57,228 nucleotides of DNA from a bacterium (lineage in GTDB: Bacteria > Acidobacteriota > Thermoanaerobaculia > Multivoradales > J023): contig JAAELT010000265.1 of the NCBI GenBank assembly GCA_024226315.1, forward strand, positions 1 through 57,228. The letters run 5' to 3'. The translations under genes and the position numbers were made by a program. Below, piece by piece: positions 1-8,191 of the stretch. Under the pieces are notes generated by a model. That model ran no database searches. It was not told the DNA's origin and was given only the letters and a program-made list of their open reading frames with translations. Position 1 is the first letter of the stretch. Each line of letters begins with the position of its first letter.

Positions 1-27
1 GCGCGCATCGTGCCGGTCGAAACTTGC

Positions 28-62
28 GAATTACCCGCGGGAGATTTACCCGCGGGTAATTC
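28..62. other. Candidate oriT / relaxosome inverted repeat
   Basis: A perfect 14-bp inverted repeat (arms 28-41 and 49-62, 7-nt loop, core CCCGCGGG) sits just upstream of mobC. A second, 6-bp repeat (64-69 and 78-83) follows and overlaps the mobC start. An inverted repeat next to the relaxase operon is the usual place and shape of an oriT for MOBP-type systems. It could instead be an operator or a hairpin in the mRNA leader. The nic site cannot be assigned from sequence alone. Confidence 0.45.
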
Positions 63-79
63 TCCACGGACGTGAGACC

Positions 80-382
80 GTGGCCGCGCGCACGACGATG
101 ATCAAGGTCCGGGTCTCCTCCGGGGAACACCGGGTGCTTCTCGAGCGCGCACGAGAGTGCGGGCAGGGGACCTCGACCTACATGCGCGAGGTCGCGCTCG
201 GCAGCGTGCCGCGCGCGCGTCCCCGGCGCATCGAGCAGCAGGCCGTGAATCAGCTCGCGCGGATCGGCAACAACCTCAACCAGCTCGCCCGCGCCGCCAA
301 CACGTCGCGCCAGGTCGAGCTCACGCAGCGGCTCGGTGAAGTCCTCGCGGAAGTCGAGGCGGCCGTCAGGAGGCTCGCATGA
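80..382 (+). CDS. mobC: MobC-like relaxosome accessory protein
   Basis: A small (100 aa) basic protein with the MobC hallmark in its second half, NQLARIGNNLNQLARAAN at about residues 57-74, preceded by a ribbon-helix-helix-like N-terminus. MobC proteins bind oriT and help the relaxase open the strands. The start is a GTG just after a candidate oriT hairpin. The stop overlaps the relaxase start by four bases (ATGA), so the two are translationally coupled. Length and neighbours fit the family well. Little else is plausible. Confidence 0.85.
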   Translation: MAARTTMIKVRVSSGEHRVLLERARECGQGTSTYMREVALGSVPRARPRRIEQQAVNQLARIGNNLNQLARAANTSRQVELTQRLGEVLAEVEAAVRRLA

Positions 383-1836
383 TCGCCAAGGTCACGCGCG
401 GGCGAGGCTTCAAAGGGCTCCTGTCGTATCTGCTCGCCGGGGCGGATGGCCGGCAAGCGGAGCGTGTCGAGTGGACGGCTCGGCGGCATCTCGGCGACTT
501 CGCCACCGATCTGATCCCCACTCTCATGCACGGCACGGCGGCTCAGAGTGCCGACATCGAGCGGCCGGTCTATCACCTGACGATCAGCCTGCATCCTTCG
601 GAGAAGCTCGACCGTGAGCAGCTCGAGCAGGTGGTCGACCGCACGCTTGCCGATCTCGGTCTCGCCGAGCACCAGGCGTATCTCGTCGCCCACAACGACA
701 CCGAGCACCAGCACGTCCACGTCATGGTCAACCGGGTCCATCCCGAGACCGGGATCGCCTGGAACGGCGGGCACGATTACGCACGGATCGAGAAGAGCCT
801 GAGGCACCAGGAACGGGAGCTCGGCCTCAGGGAGATCAAGGGGCGGCACTTCACGCTCGACGGCCAGCCTCGGCACCAGCGGGCGGAGCTGTCGAGTGGG
901 GACCGCCGGTTTAGAGAGCGCACGGGCTCGGGCTCCTTCGGCGAGCACGTGCGGGCGGTGGCGCGCCGCGACATGCTCGAAGCCGGCTCCTGGGGGCAGC
1001 TCCACGAGCGACTCGGCGAGGTTGGGCTCCGGCTCCAGAAGCGCGGCCGAGGCCTCGTCGTCACCGACGGCGAGAGAAAGGTCAAGGCTTCGTTCGTCGA
1101 CCGCAAGGCGGCGCTCGCCGGTCTCGAGCGACGGCTGGGGCCGTACGAGCCCTCCGGTCGAGAGTTTCCCGCGGGAAAGTCGGAGCGGTGGGGCCAAGTC
1201 CAGGAGCTGCGCGCGACGGTCGAGGAGCTCGCCAGGCGACGTGAGGAGGAGCGTTCCAGGGATGCGGAGCGCTGGGGCGAGCAGGCGGCCGAGCGTCAGG
1301 CGCAGCGACTGAGGCACCGGCTCGGGGCCGCGTCGCGGGGCTTCGATGAGCGCCTGGGGGAGGTCTATCGGGATCCGGCTGGGGCGCGACGAGCGTTCAA
1401 CGCAGGGGTGAAGAACCGTGGTGAGAAGAAGGCGCTCAATTCGCTCGCGCGGGAGCCCGAGAAGCTTGGAAAGGTCCTCGGTCGCGGCGGACCGTTCTCT
1501 TCGGCGCAGCGTTGGAGCGCGATCGAGGCGGCACCGCAGGCGGCGACCACAGCGAGAGATTTCCTGGGCGCGCTCACGGCTCACAACCTCCACCGTGGCG
1601 TAGCGGGGCAGAAGGCCAAGGCTTCTCGCCAGGCGTCTCGTGGCCGACGACGTCCTCGCCGCACAAGCCCTACCGGACGACAACTCAAGCGAACTGCCGG
1701 GAAGCTCATCAAGCATCTCGGCTGGAGGCTGGCTGCACGGGCCTTGACGGCGCCGCAGTACCAGCTGCTCCGGATGACGCTCCGTGTCGGCCGCTTGGCT
1801 GTGGACGCGGCGCTCGAGCTGCAGCGGGGGGGCTGA
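379..1836 (+). CDS. MOBP-type relaxase (MobA/VirD2-like)
   Basis: The N-terminal 130 residues form a relaxase domain: Tyr17 in LLSYLLAG fits the strand-transfer tyrosine, and His110, His112 and His114 (HQHVHV, then MVNRVHPETG) form the metal-binding motif III. The enzyme would nick oriT, stay bound to the 5' end and pilot the strand to the recipient. The rest (about residues 150-485) is Arg/Lys/Glu-rich and helical, probably for DNA and coupling-protein contacts. It overlaps mobC by four bases and is followed after 3 bp by the TraF-like gene. The length of 485 aa is normal for small mobilization relaxases without a helicase domain. Confidence 0.9.
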   Translation: MIAKVTRGRGFKGLLSYLLAGADGRQAERVEWTARRHLGDFATDLIPTLMHGTAAQSADIERPVYHLTISLHPSEKLDREQLEQVVDRTLADLGLAEHQAYLVAHNDTEHQHVHVMVNRVHPETGIAWNGGHDYARIEKSLRHQERELGLREIKGRHFTLDGQPRHQRAELSSGDRRFRERTGSGSFGEHVRAVARRDMLEAGSWGQLHERLGEVGLRLQKRGRGLVVTDGERKVKASFVDRKAALAGLERRLGPYEPSGREFPAGKSERWGQVQELRATVEELARRREEERSRDAERWGEQAAERQAQRLRHRLGAASRGFDERLGEVYRDPAGARRAFNAGVKNRGEKKALNSLAREPEKLGKVLGRGGPFSSAQRWSAIEAAPQAATTARDFLGALTAHNLHRGVAGQKAKASRQASRGRRRPRRTSPTGRQLKRTAGKLIKHLGWRLAARALTAPQYQLLRMTLRVGRLAVDAALELQRGG

Positions 1837-1839
1837 GCG

Positions 1840-2412
1840 ATGAGGCGGCCGCGGAGCTGGGCTCCGATCTGGGTGGTGTCCGCGGTGGCCGGTCTCTGCG
1901 TCCTCTTCGCCGGCTCGGACCTGAGGCTCAACCTGACCCGCAGTCTGCCGCTCGGTCTCTATCGTTTCGACGAGGGACCGATCGAGCGCGGTGTGCTCGT
2001 GGCCGCCTGTCTGCAGCTCGAGCACGCCCGCGAAGGCCGCCGGCGCGGGTATCTCTCTCGGGGCAGTTGTCCCGGAGGTGTCTCGCCGGTCTTGAAGCGC
2101 GTCGGTGCGACAGGTGGTGACGTCGTGGCCGTGACGGTGGAGAGCGTCTTCGTGGGCGGCGAGCTGCTTCAGGTCGCAGCACCACGGACCGACAGCCATG
2201 GCCGTTCTCTGACGACTCTGCCTGTCGGCGAATATCGGCTCGCGCTCCAGGAGCTGTGGCTCTACACGACCGAGCCGCGCTCCTGGGACAGCCGTTTCTA
2301 TGGTCCGGTGGACGGCTCCGCGGTCCTCGGCCGCGTCCAGCCGGTGTGGACCTGGGGTGCGGTCGAAGATGCCACCGATGCGTCTGGCTCTAACGGAAGG
2401 AGATCTCGCTGA
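1840..2412 (+). CDS. traF: TraF-like conjugal transfer signal peptidase (S26 family)
   Basis: The 190-aa protein has an N-terminal membrane anchor (about residues 9-25), then the S26 catalytic-serine context NLTRSLPLGLYRF, the lysine region VLKRVGATGGD and the late motif SWDSRFYGPV. These are the landmarks of TraF peptidases, which mature (in RP4, cyclise) the conjugative pilin. Finding it without visible pilin genes is odd; it may act on a pilin encoded to the left or on a helper element's pilin. It sits between relaxase and coupling protein, and its stop overlaps the next start. Confidence 0.85.
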   Translation: MRRPRSWAPIWVVSAVAGLCVLFAGSDLRLNLTRSLPLGLYRFDEGPIERGVLVAACLQLEHAREGRRRGYLSRGSCPGGVSPVLKRVGATGGDVVAVTVESVFVGGELLQVAAPRTDSHGRSLTTLPVGEYRLALQELWLYTTEPRSWDSRFYGPVDGSAVLGRVQPVWTWGAVEDATDASGSNGRRSR

Positions 2413-4394
2413 TGAAGAAGAAGGAGCTCTACCGGCTGCCGTCGTTCGGGAGGATGGAGTTTCGGGCCATCTTTGCCCGGGCGGCGGGGTTGTATCTGCT
2501 GGCTCTCAGCCTCGTGGCCTGGGTTCTGGTGCAGGTCCTCGCCCACCGCCTCGCCTATCCTCGGGCTCTCGGCGAGCCCTGGGTGAGCGCCCCGGATCAT
2601 CTACGGTCGGTTTTCCTGGTCCTGAGTCTGGTCGCGGTCGGGGCATCGTTGCTGTTTCTGGCCACCGAAAGGCTGCGGGCGCTGGCGATTCCGCATGTGT
2701 TCTTGTCGTTCATGATGGGAGCGGTGGGTTTCGGGCCGCTCTATACCCCGGCGCACTTCTTCGTCTGGGTGTGGTGGTTTCGCAAGGTGCCCGAGCTCGA
2801 GGCGCTTGTCTTAAGGCCCCTGTGGATCTTTGGAGCCGCGGCGGGTGGGGGAGGGGTGGTGCTTCTCGTCTACCTGTCGACCCAGTCTGCTCGGTTCCGG
2901 GAGCGGCCGGATACTCACGGCTCCGCGCATTGGGCGGATGAGAAGGAGGTCAAGGCCACCGGTCTTCTCAAGAACCCTCGGGGACTTCTGCTCGGGCTGT
3001 GGCACGATCGTGGAAAGCTGCGCTACCTGCGGCATCACGGTAGCGAGCACGTCTTCGTCTTCGCGCCGACCCGGACCGGCAAGGGTGTCGGCCTGGTGCT
3101 GCCGAATCTGCTGACGTGGCCGCACTCGGTGCTGGTGCACGACATCAAGGGCGAGAACTGGGCTCTGTCGGCGGGCTGGCGGCGGCAGCACTTGGGGAGC
3201 GTGTGTCTGCGCTTCGATCCCACGGATGCTGAAGGGACGAGCGCCTCCTACAATCCGCTCTTCGAGATCCGTCTGGGGCCCCACGAGGTGCGCGATGCCC
3301 AGAACGTGGCGGACGTCCTGGTCGATCCCAACGGCGACCGGGTGCGGGACCACTGGGACCGCACGGCGCACGCGCTGTTGGTCGGGGTCATCCTCCACGT
3401 GCTCTATGCCGAGGCGGACAAGACGCTCCATGGTTGCGTGAACCTCTTGACCAATCCGGGACGGCCGGTGGTGGAGACGCTGGAGGCGATGATCACGACT
3501 CAGCACGATCCGCAGGGGTTGATGAAGTGGGTCGATCCGGGAACGGCTCAGCGGACGATGACCCATCCGGTCGTGGCGAGCTCCGCCCGGGCTCTGCTCG
3601 ACAAGGCGCCCAACGAGCGCAGCGGTGTGCTCTCGACCGCTCTGTCGTTCCTCGAGCTCTACCGGGATCCGATCATCGCCGCAAATACGGAAAAGAGCGA
3701 TTTCACGATCAAGGACCTGATGAGCCATGAGCGGCCGGTGAGCCTTTACCTGACCGTGCCCTCCTCAGATCTGAGCCGTACGCGCCCGCTGGTGCGGATG
3801 CTATTGAACCAGGCGCTGAAGCGACTGACCGAGAGCATGAGTTTCTCGGGCGGCCAGCCGGTAGCCCACTACCGCCAGCCGCTGCTCTTGATGCTGGATG
3901 AGTTTCCGGCTCTGGGGCGGCTGCGGTTCTTCCAGGAGAGCCTGGCGTATCTGGCGGGGTATGGAATCCGGGCTTTCCTCATCACCCAGGACCTCTCGCA
4001 GCACTACGGCGTCTACGGCACCAATGAGTCGATCACCGGCAACTGCCATATCCGGGTGGCGTTCACGGCCAACAAGCCGGAGACGGCGGATCTGCTGAGC
4101 CGCATGGCCGGTGAGATGACGGTGCACGGGGAGCAGCGGTCCTACCGGGGTGACCGCTTCGATCTGGTGCTCAACAAGCAGTACGTGGCACAGCAGCAGA
4201 CGCGGCGCCGGCTTCTGATGCCGGATGAGGCCATGAGGCTGCCTCAAGACGACGCGTTGATCTTCGTGGCGGGGCATCCTCCGATCCGGGCGACGAAGAT
4301 TCGGTACTTTCAGGATGAGGAGCTTTCGAAGCGTGCCAGGGTAGCGCCGCCGCGGAACTCGGACGTGGTCGAACGCGAGTTGGATCTGGTCTAG
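2412..4394 (+). CDS. VirD4/TraG-type conjugative coupling protein
   Basis: A 660-aa membrane ATPase. Several hydrophobic segments occupy the first 160 residues, followed by a Walker A motif (APTRTGKG, Lys224) and Walker B (LLLMLDEFPALG, Asp496-Glu497). Sequences around ENWALSAGWRR and YRQPLLLMLDEF are typical of TraG/VirD4. The protein recruits the relaxosome and pumps the DNA-relaxase complex into a type IV secretion channel. Its start overlaps the end of the TraF-like gene, and a good ribosome-binding site (GGAAGGAG) lies upstream. It completes the transfer operon 80-4394. It appears intact. Confidence 0.93.
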   Translation: MKKKELYRLPSFGRMEFRAIFARAAGLYLLALSLVAWVLVQVLAHRLAYPRALGEPWVSAPDHLRSVFLVLSLVAVGASLLFLATERLRALAIPHVFLSFMMGAVGFGPLYTPAHFFVWVWWFRKVPELEALVLRPLWIFGAAAGGGGVVLLVYLSTQSARFRERPDTHGSAHWADEKEVKATGLLKNPRGLLLGLWHDRGKLRYLRHHGSEHVFVFAPTRTGKGVGLVLPNLLTWPHSVLVHDIKGENWALSAGWRRQHLGSVCLRFDPTDAEGTSASYNPLFEIRLGPHEVRDAQNVADVLVDPNGDRVRDHWDRTAHALLVGVILHVLYAEADKTLHGCVNLLTNPGRPVVETLEAMITTQHDPQGLMKWVDPGTAQRTMTHPVVASSARALLDKAPNERSGVLSTALSFLELYRDPIIAANTEKSDFTIKDLMSHERPVSLYLTVPSSDLSRTRPLVRMLLNQALKRLTESMSFSGGQPVAHYRQPLLLMLDEFPALGRLRFFQESLAYLAGYGIRAFLITQDLSQHYGVYGTNESITGNCHIRVAFTANKPETADLLSRMAGEMTVHGEQRSYRGDRFDLVLNKQYVAQQQTRRRLLMPDEAMRLPQDDALIFVAGHPPIRATKIRYFQDEELSKRARVAPPRNSDVVERELDLV

Positions 4395-4570
4395 CTAGAG
4401 CCCCGGGATGCCAGCTAGCGCGAGAGATAGCAGGAACGCGCCGCCGCCGGCGGAGAGCTCGAGGCACTCGAAGCCGGTGTCGAACTCGGTCAGCTGCGGC
4501 GTGCAACGGCACTCGTGGCGCGGGTCTTCAAGATGGCCGAACCCTCACCCCTGCGTTACCTTTTTGCGGT
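4395..4570. other. Short gap with a start-less reading frame
   Basis: Between the coupling protein and the regulator, positions 4431-4574 on the plus strand read open for 47 codons with a protein-like composition (segments GGELEALEAGVELGQL and VARVFKMAEPSPLRY). The frame is preceded by a stop and has no ATG or GTG start. It may be the end of a truncated mobilization-module gene. I see no promoter or terminator I would defend. Confidence 0.3.
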
Positions 4571-4981
4571 TTGACGTTTGTCGCCCCGATACCGCCTCCC
4601 CCGGGCTATCCAGCCGAGCTTGTCACCGGCGGTGACCACATTCGGAAGCGCCGGCTCGATCTCGGGCTCTTGCAGCGTGAGGCGGCCGCGGAGATCGGCG
4701 TCTCTGCGCAGACCCTCCAGTACTGGGAAGTCGGCCGGCATGAGCCAGACTTCCGGCACCTGCCGTCGATCATCCGCTTCCTGGGCTACGACCCCACGCC
4801 GGAAGCGAGGACGATGGGACAGCGAGTCAGGTTCACTCGTCGAGCTCTTGGGCTGTCGCAGAAGGAGCTAGCGCGAGACCTCGGCATCGACCCGAGTATC
4901 GTGCGGGACATCGAGGCGGAGCATCTGCCCGGCCCGCGCATCCGTAAGCTCATCGACTCCTTCCTCGACGAGCATGCCTGA
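4571..4981 (+). CDS. Two-domain XRE-type helix-turn-helix regulator
   Basis: A 136-aa protein with two helix-turn-helix segments. The first is around residues 20-60 (HIRKRRLDLGLLQREAAAEI, then QTLQYWEVGRHEPDF), the second around 80-115 (RVRFTRRALGLSQKELARDL, then DPSIVRDIEAEH). They are joined by FLGYDP, a linker typical of regulators seen on mobile elements. It probably controls transfer or integration genes of the element. The start is uncertain: the TTG at 4571 is used because no in-frame ATG precedes the first HTH. Confidence 0.75.
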   Translation: MTFVAPIPPPPGYPAELVTGGDHIRKRRLDLGLLQREAAAEIGVSAQTLQYWEVGRHEPDFRHLPSIIRFLGYDPTPEARTMGQRVRFTRRALGLSQKELARDLGIDPSIVRDIEAEHLPGPRIRKLIDSFLDEHA

Positions 4982-5021
4982 GGGGTCTCTCGGACGGGAC
5001 GATTGCCCCTCAGCGAACGAC

Positions 5022-5245
5022 TCAGGTCAAGTGCCCCTTTCCTGACAGCGGCTCCAGATCCCCCCAGGCCTGCCCAAGCCCCACCGCCCGGACGTCTTCC
5101 GCCAACGTGAAGGTCTCCTCTCTGGCGTGGATGACATCGATCCGATCGAGCCGAAGGTCCGTGAGCGCGATGCGCATCGATCGTGTCAGCTTCGGCGGGG
5201 GCGGGGTGCCAGCGACGTCGGTTACTCGGCGACGTCGGTTACTCG
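5022..5245 (-). pseudogene. Remnant of the C-terminus of a DUF4143/COG1373-like ATPase
   Basis: On the minus strand the frame ending at the stop 5022-5024 reads SMRIALTDLRLDRIDVIHA, then ETFTLAEDVRAV. This resembles the C-terminal end of ATP-binding proteins of the COG1373/DUF4143 type, where an ALTDL(x)LD...VVYPG...Y.L segment is common. No start or ATPase core is present, and the upstream end runs into a 17-bp tandem duplication (5212-5228 and 5229-5245). Family assignment is from memory of the motif and is weak; that it is a gene fragment is more secure. Confidence 0.4.
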
Positions 5246-5305
5246 GATCACCGCTGGCCGTCTCGTGCGCGTGCAGCTGAAGGCAGTCGCCACACCGACC
5301 CGAAG

Positions 5306-5673
5306 ATCAGCGACGCGCTCAAGACAAAGCTGCCCGAGGAGGACCGCGACGTGACCGTGAAGTCCCTGGAGGAAGGGCTGGGAGACCTCGCGGATTACAT
5401 CCTCAGCTTGAGCTTCAACTGGATCGATCGCGAGCGGGGCCGCAGCTTCGATCAGCATCGGGACACGTTCGCCGCCCTCGCGAGCGCGGTGGGGGACGAC
5501 TCGGAAAAGCGGATAGTCCTCAAGCGTGCTTTGCGGTTTCCGAGCTCTTGGCCTCGATCGAGAGCGCCGACTCTCCAGCAGACATCGACAGCAGGAGATT
5601 CGATCAGCTCTGCGACTTCGAGGAGTCTGAGTGCCCGGTCCCAGCATCCATGTTCTCGTGGAGTCACTCTTGA
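5306..5673 (+). pseudogene. Frameshifted remnant of an unknown protein
   Basis: One frame reads a convincing acidic, helical protein segment (ISDALKTKLPEEDRDVTVKS, then LEEGLGDLADYILSLSFNWI) up to about 5535. It then loses sense while another frame continues with VSELLASIESADSPADIDS and CDFEESECPVPASMFSWSHS, stopping at 5671-5673. A single indel near 5535 explains this. There is no clear start. I do not recognise the family. It lies within the decayed zone of the element. Confidence 0.5.
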
Positions 5674-5772
5674 CCAGGGGTTGCGGATAGCTCATGTTGG
5701 TTCGCCTTGGCCCAGTGGTGATGCGGATCAACCCGCCTTCCGGCTCGGTATACTCCGCCAAGAGGTCACGAG

Positions 5773-6358
5773 ATGAGACGCCCATCATGCCGTAGCTATG
5801 TGCCGATAGGCGCGTGCGCTTGCCCGGCTTGCGGCGCGGCGGTCTCCGGCGCGGCGGACGACGTTGCGGAACCGCCGACCCAGTCGCCGACGATGACGGC
5901 GCCGGCCTATGGATTGTCGCCAACTCCCGCTTCGAGCGCCAGCGCGGCCGAGTGCTACCGGATCGTCTCGAGCCTCGGCCGCAGTGGCACGGGCGAGGTC
6001 TACCGAGCCGACGACCTCAAGCTCAAGCAGCCGGTGGCGTTCAAGTTCCTGCCCGAGCCTCTGGAGGCAGCCGCGGTGCGCGTTGCCCAGCTACTCGAGG
6101 AGGTGAGGATCGCGCGCCAGATCGCCCAACCCAAACTCTGCCGGGTGTACGATGTCGCCGAGGCGGACCCTTATCACTTAGTCGCCATGGAGTACATCGA
6201 AGGCGAGGATCTGGCCGCCGTCTTGGGCCAGGTCGGCCGTTGCCCGCGGGAAGCGTGCGCTCAAGTTTGGCGGCGAGATCTTCCGCGGTCTTCAGGCCGC
6301 CCCCGACCAGCGCGTGCGGCACCGCGAGCTGAAGCCGGCCAACCTGGTGATCGACTAG
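5773..6358 (+). pseudogene. Truncated, frameshifted Ser/Thr protein kinase remnant
   Basis: The start is zinc-ribbon-like (CACPACGAAV). Then comes a Hanks-type kinase N-lobe: a glycine loop (LGRSGTGEVYRADD), the catalytic lysine region (QPVAFKFLP) and YHLVAMEYIEGEDLAAVL. Around 6240-6270 the frame shifts, and the catalytic-loop sequence HRELKPANLVID follows in another frame, ending at the stop 6356-6358. The canonical HRD has become HRE, and everything after the catalytic loop (DFG onward) is missing. This is a dead kinase gene of the kind common elsewhere in the host. Confidence 0.75.
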
Positions 6359-6543
6359 AGCGGGCGGGTCCGGATTCCAGACAGTTCAGCCGCCAGGAGG
6401 GCTTTGGCCGTCACGGCAGCGGCGACAAGTGGGCCCCGTCCCGTGCGGACTCAGAAACACAGGGCAGAGAAGGCCAGCCGGCTCATGTACCATTACCAGC
6501 ACCAATTGGGCACAACACAGCATAGTCGCCGAGGAAGAGAATC

Positions 6544-8136
6544 ATGAAAATCCATCGAGAAGGTTCGCCTGAATTGCTTTCAACACTTCGAGAGGCACTA
6601 ACAGTTGCGAAACTGGCTGAAAGCGCGGTAGACTGCCAACCCAGAAACGCTAGATATAACAAGAAAGCCTCACTGAGGCTCCTCGCACTCTCGTCACCAA
6701 CCTTATTCGACAAGGGAGCCAACTTTGTACGAGAATCTGTTGCCTCCTCGCTAGAGAAGACTCTGTCCGAAAAAGATGTGCTCAACTCCAGCGGTATATT
6801 CCTGGAGTTCGACTTCTTGTTCCTTTACCCTTACTCTCCCGAAGGGCTGTCGCTCATCGCAGCCGAGACATCAAGGTCGCGCTCCTCTATTCAAGATCCT
6901 CAGTTCGAACACGGGCTATCCCTTGAACATCTATCACAGGAAGATGTGCTTTCATCAGCTCTCGTAAGGTCTCAAGTAAGCTCGCTGGAGCTTCTCCTGC
7001 ACTGGATATCGGCCTACAAGCTCGACGAATCCGAAGGCGCCAGGGTTAATATCCGTTTTACACTCGAGAGTCTCGGACTAGAAACTATCATTATTAATGA
7101 CACGATCTTTTGCGCACAGCAACTTCTGTCCAAACGAAACCGATATTCCGCTCGTCTGGAGACGATGGGGTTAGTCCTTGAGGTCTCCTCGGCTTCCGAC
7201 CGAGACACTTTCATCAAACTCGAAGACAATTTTCGGTTCCTCTGGAAAAAGGAAACAGCTCTAGATTTCCTCGATGCTGTGCGATTGACGCCAGGAGCAC
7301 TCGCGCCTCTGCCGCCGTCCGAAGTTAGATACGAAGCGAAGAAGTCCAGGATTCTTCGCGAGTCTATTGAAATCGATCCGTTGGATATCGGAGCTTGGTC
7401 CTCCAGGGTACTAAGGAAGTTTCGAGGTCAATGCCGCGATGTTACTCCACAAAGTGCGGTGGATAATTTGATGATCGCGACAAGTTGGGCCAAGGATGAG
7501 TCTGGAGCGATCAGCCCACGATTGGACGCGAAAGAACTGAGCGCATTTCTAGATCGAGATTTCTCGCAAGACAAGGCCGCGGCTCTTTTGTCGATCGTCA
7601 TGCTAAATGCTACGCCCGGACGCTATCTATCAAACCAGATTTACCACGCACTTGATTCGACAACTCTCGCGATCGTGTTGCTATCCGGCGATGCCACAGA
7701 CGTTGACGGCTTGCGTGTTTGTCCCCCTAACATTGCTTTCGAACTCGGCTACCTCATGTCTCACATCGGCCAAGAAAGAGTTCTAATCCTGCGCGAACAA
7801 CGAACACAGATACCGTCTAACATACAAGATGTTGTTCGAGTTGACTACAAGCGAGGAGAGATAGTTCTCGCGTACACCCGTGTTCTGTCTTGGCTCTTTC
7901 AGACACTACAGGTACCGGAGATCATTTGCGCAGAAATAGTAGAAAGGCACCGAGAGAGACTGAGAAACGAAGTCCTAAGCGGCTCACTTGAGGCAGAAAA
8001 GGGAGAAGCAGCGCTCGAGCGAATCTCGGAACCTAGAAGATTCGCGACACTGGCTCTTCGAGGTCGAGTTGATCCGCGCGAGGCGCGTGACGCCGCTCGG
8101 AAGGTCGCAAGCAAACGTAAACTGAATACCAATTGA
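6544..8136 (+). CDS. Cargo protein with C-terminal TIR-like nucleotide-binding domain
   Basis: A 530-aa protein with a good ribosome-binding site (GAGGAAGAGAATC before ATG). Its composition is visibly more AT-rich than the flanks, a sign of separate acquisition. The C-terminal part (about residues 340-460) carries STTLAIVLLSGDATD, PPNIAFELGYLMSHIG and QERVLILREQ. These match the layout of the predicted nucleotide-binding TIR-like domain (PF10137 type), with the Glu of the FELG segment as the likely catalytic residue. Residues 75-250 form a separate alpha/beta domain (FDFLFLYPYSPEGLSLIAAE; later DNFRFLWKKE) that I cannot name; it loosely recalls sensor domains of effector proteins. Linked to the next gene by a 55-bp gap. 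Immune effector is an inference. Confidence 0.65.
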   Translation: MKIHREGSPELLSTLREALTVAKLAESAVDCQPRNARYNKKASLRLLALSSPTLFDKGANFVRESVASSLEKTLSEKDVLNSSGIFLEFDFLFLYPYSPEGLSLIAAETSRSRSSIQDPQFEHGLSLEHLSQEDVLSSALVRSQVSSLELLLHWISAYKLDESEGARVNIRFTLESLGLETIIINDTIFCAQQLLSKRNRYSARLETMGLVLEVSSASDRDTFIKLEDNFRFLWKKETALDFLDAVRLTPGALAPLPPSEVRYEAKKSRILRESIEIDPLDIGAWSSRVLRKFRGQCRDVTPQSAVDNLMIATSWAKDESGAISPRLDAKELSAFLDRDFSQDKAAALLSIVMLNATPGRYLSNQIYHALDSTTLAIVLLSGDATDVDGLRVCPPNIAFELGYLMSHIGQERVLILREQRTQIPSNIQDVVRVDYKRGEIVLAYTRVLSWLFQTLQVPEIICAEIVERHRERLRNEVLSGSLEAEKGEAALERISEPRRFATLALRGRVDPREARDAARKVASKRKLNTN

Positions 8137-8191
8137 GCTGCGTTCGCGGGCGACGCATCACGGGGCGCAGCTTGTAGCGGAGATCTAGAAC

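Noticed and set aside
1165..1178. A 14-bp palindrome (TTTCCCGCGGGAAA) within the relaxase gene as a second oriT
   Set aside because: It lies inside conserved-frame coding sequence with no partner site; the CCCGCGGG core may simply recur by chance in GC-rich DNA.
250..2199. A minus-strand frame of 649 codons opposite the relaxase gene
   Set aside because: Same reasoning: no domain, Arg/Pro-rich shadow of a gene with relaxase motifs on the other strand.
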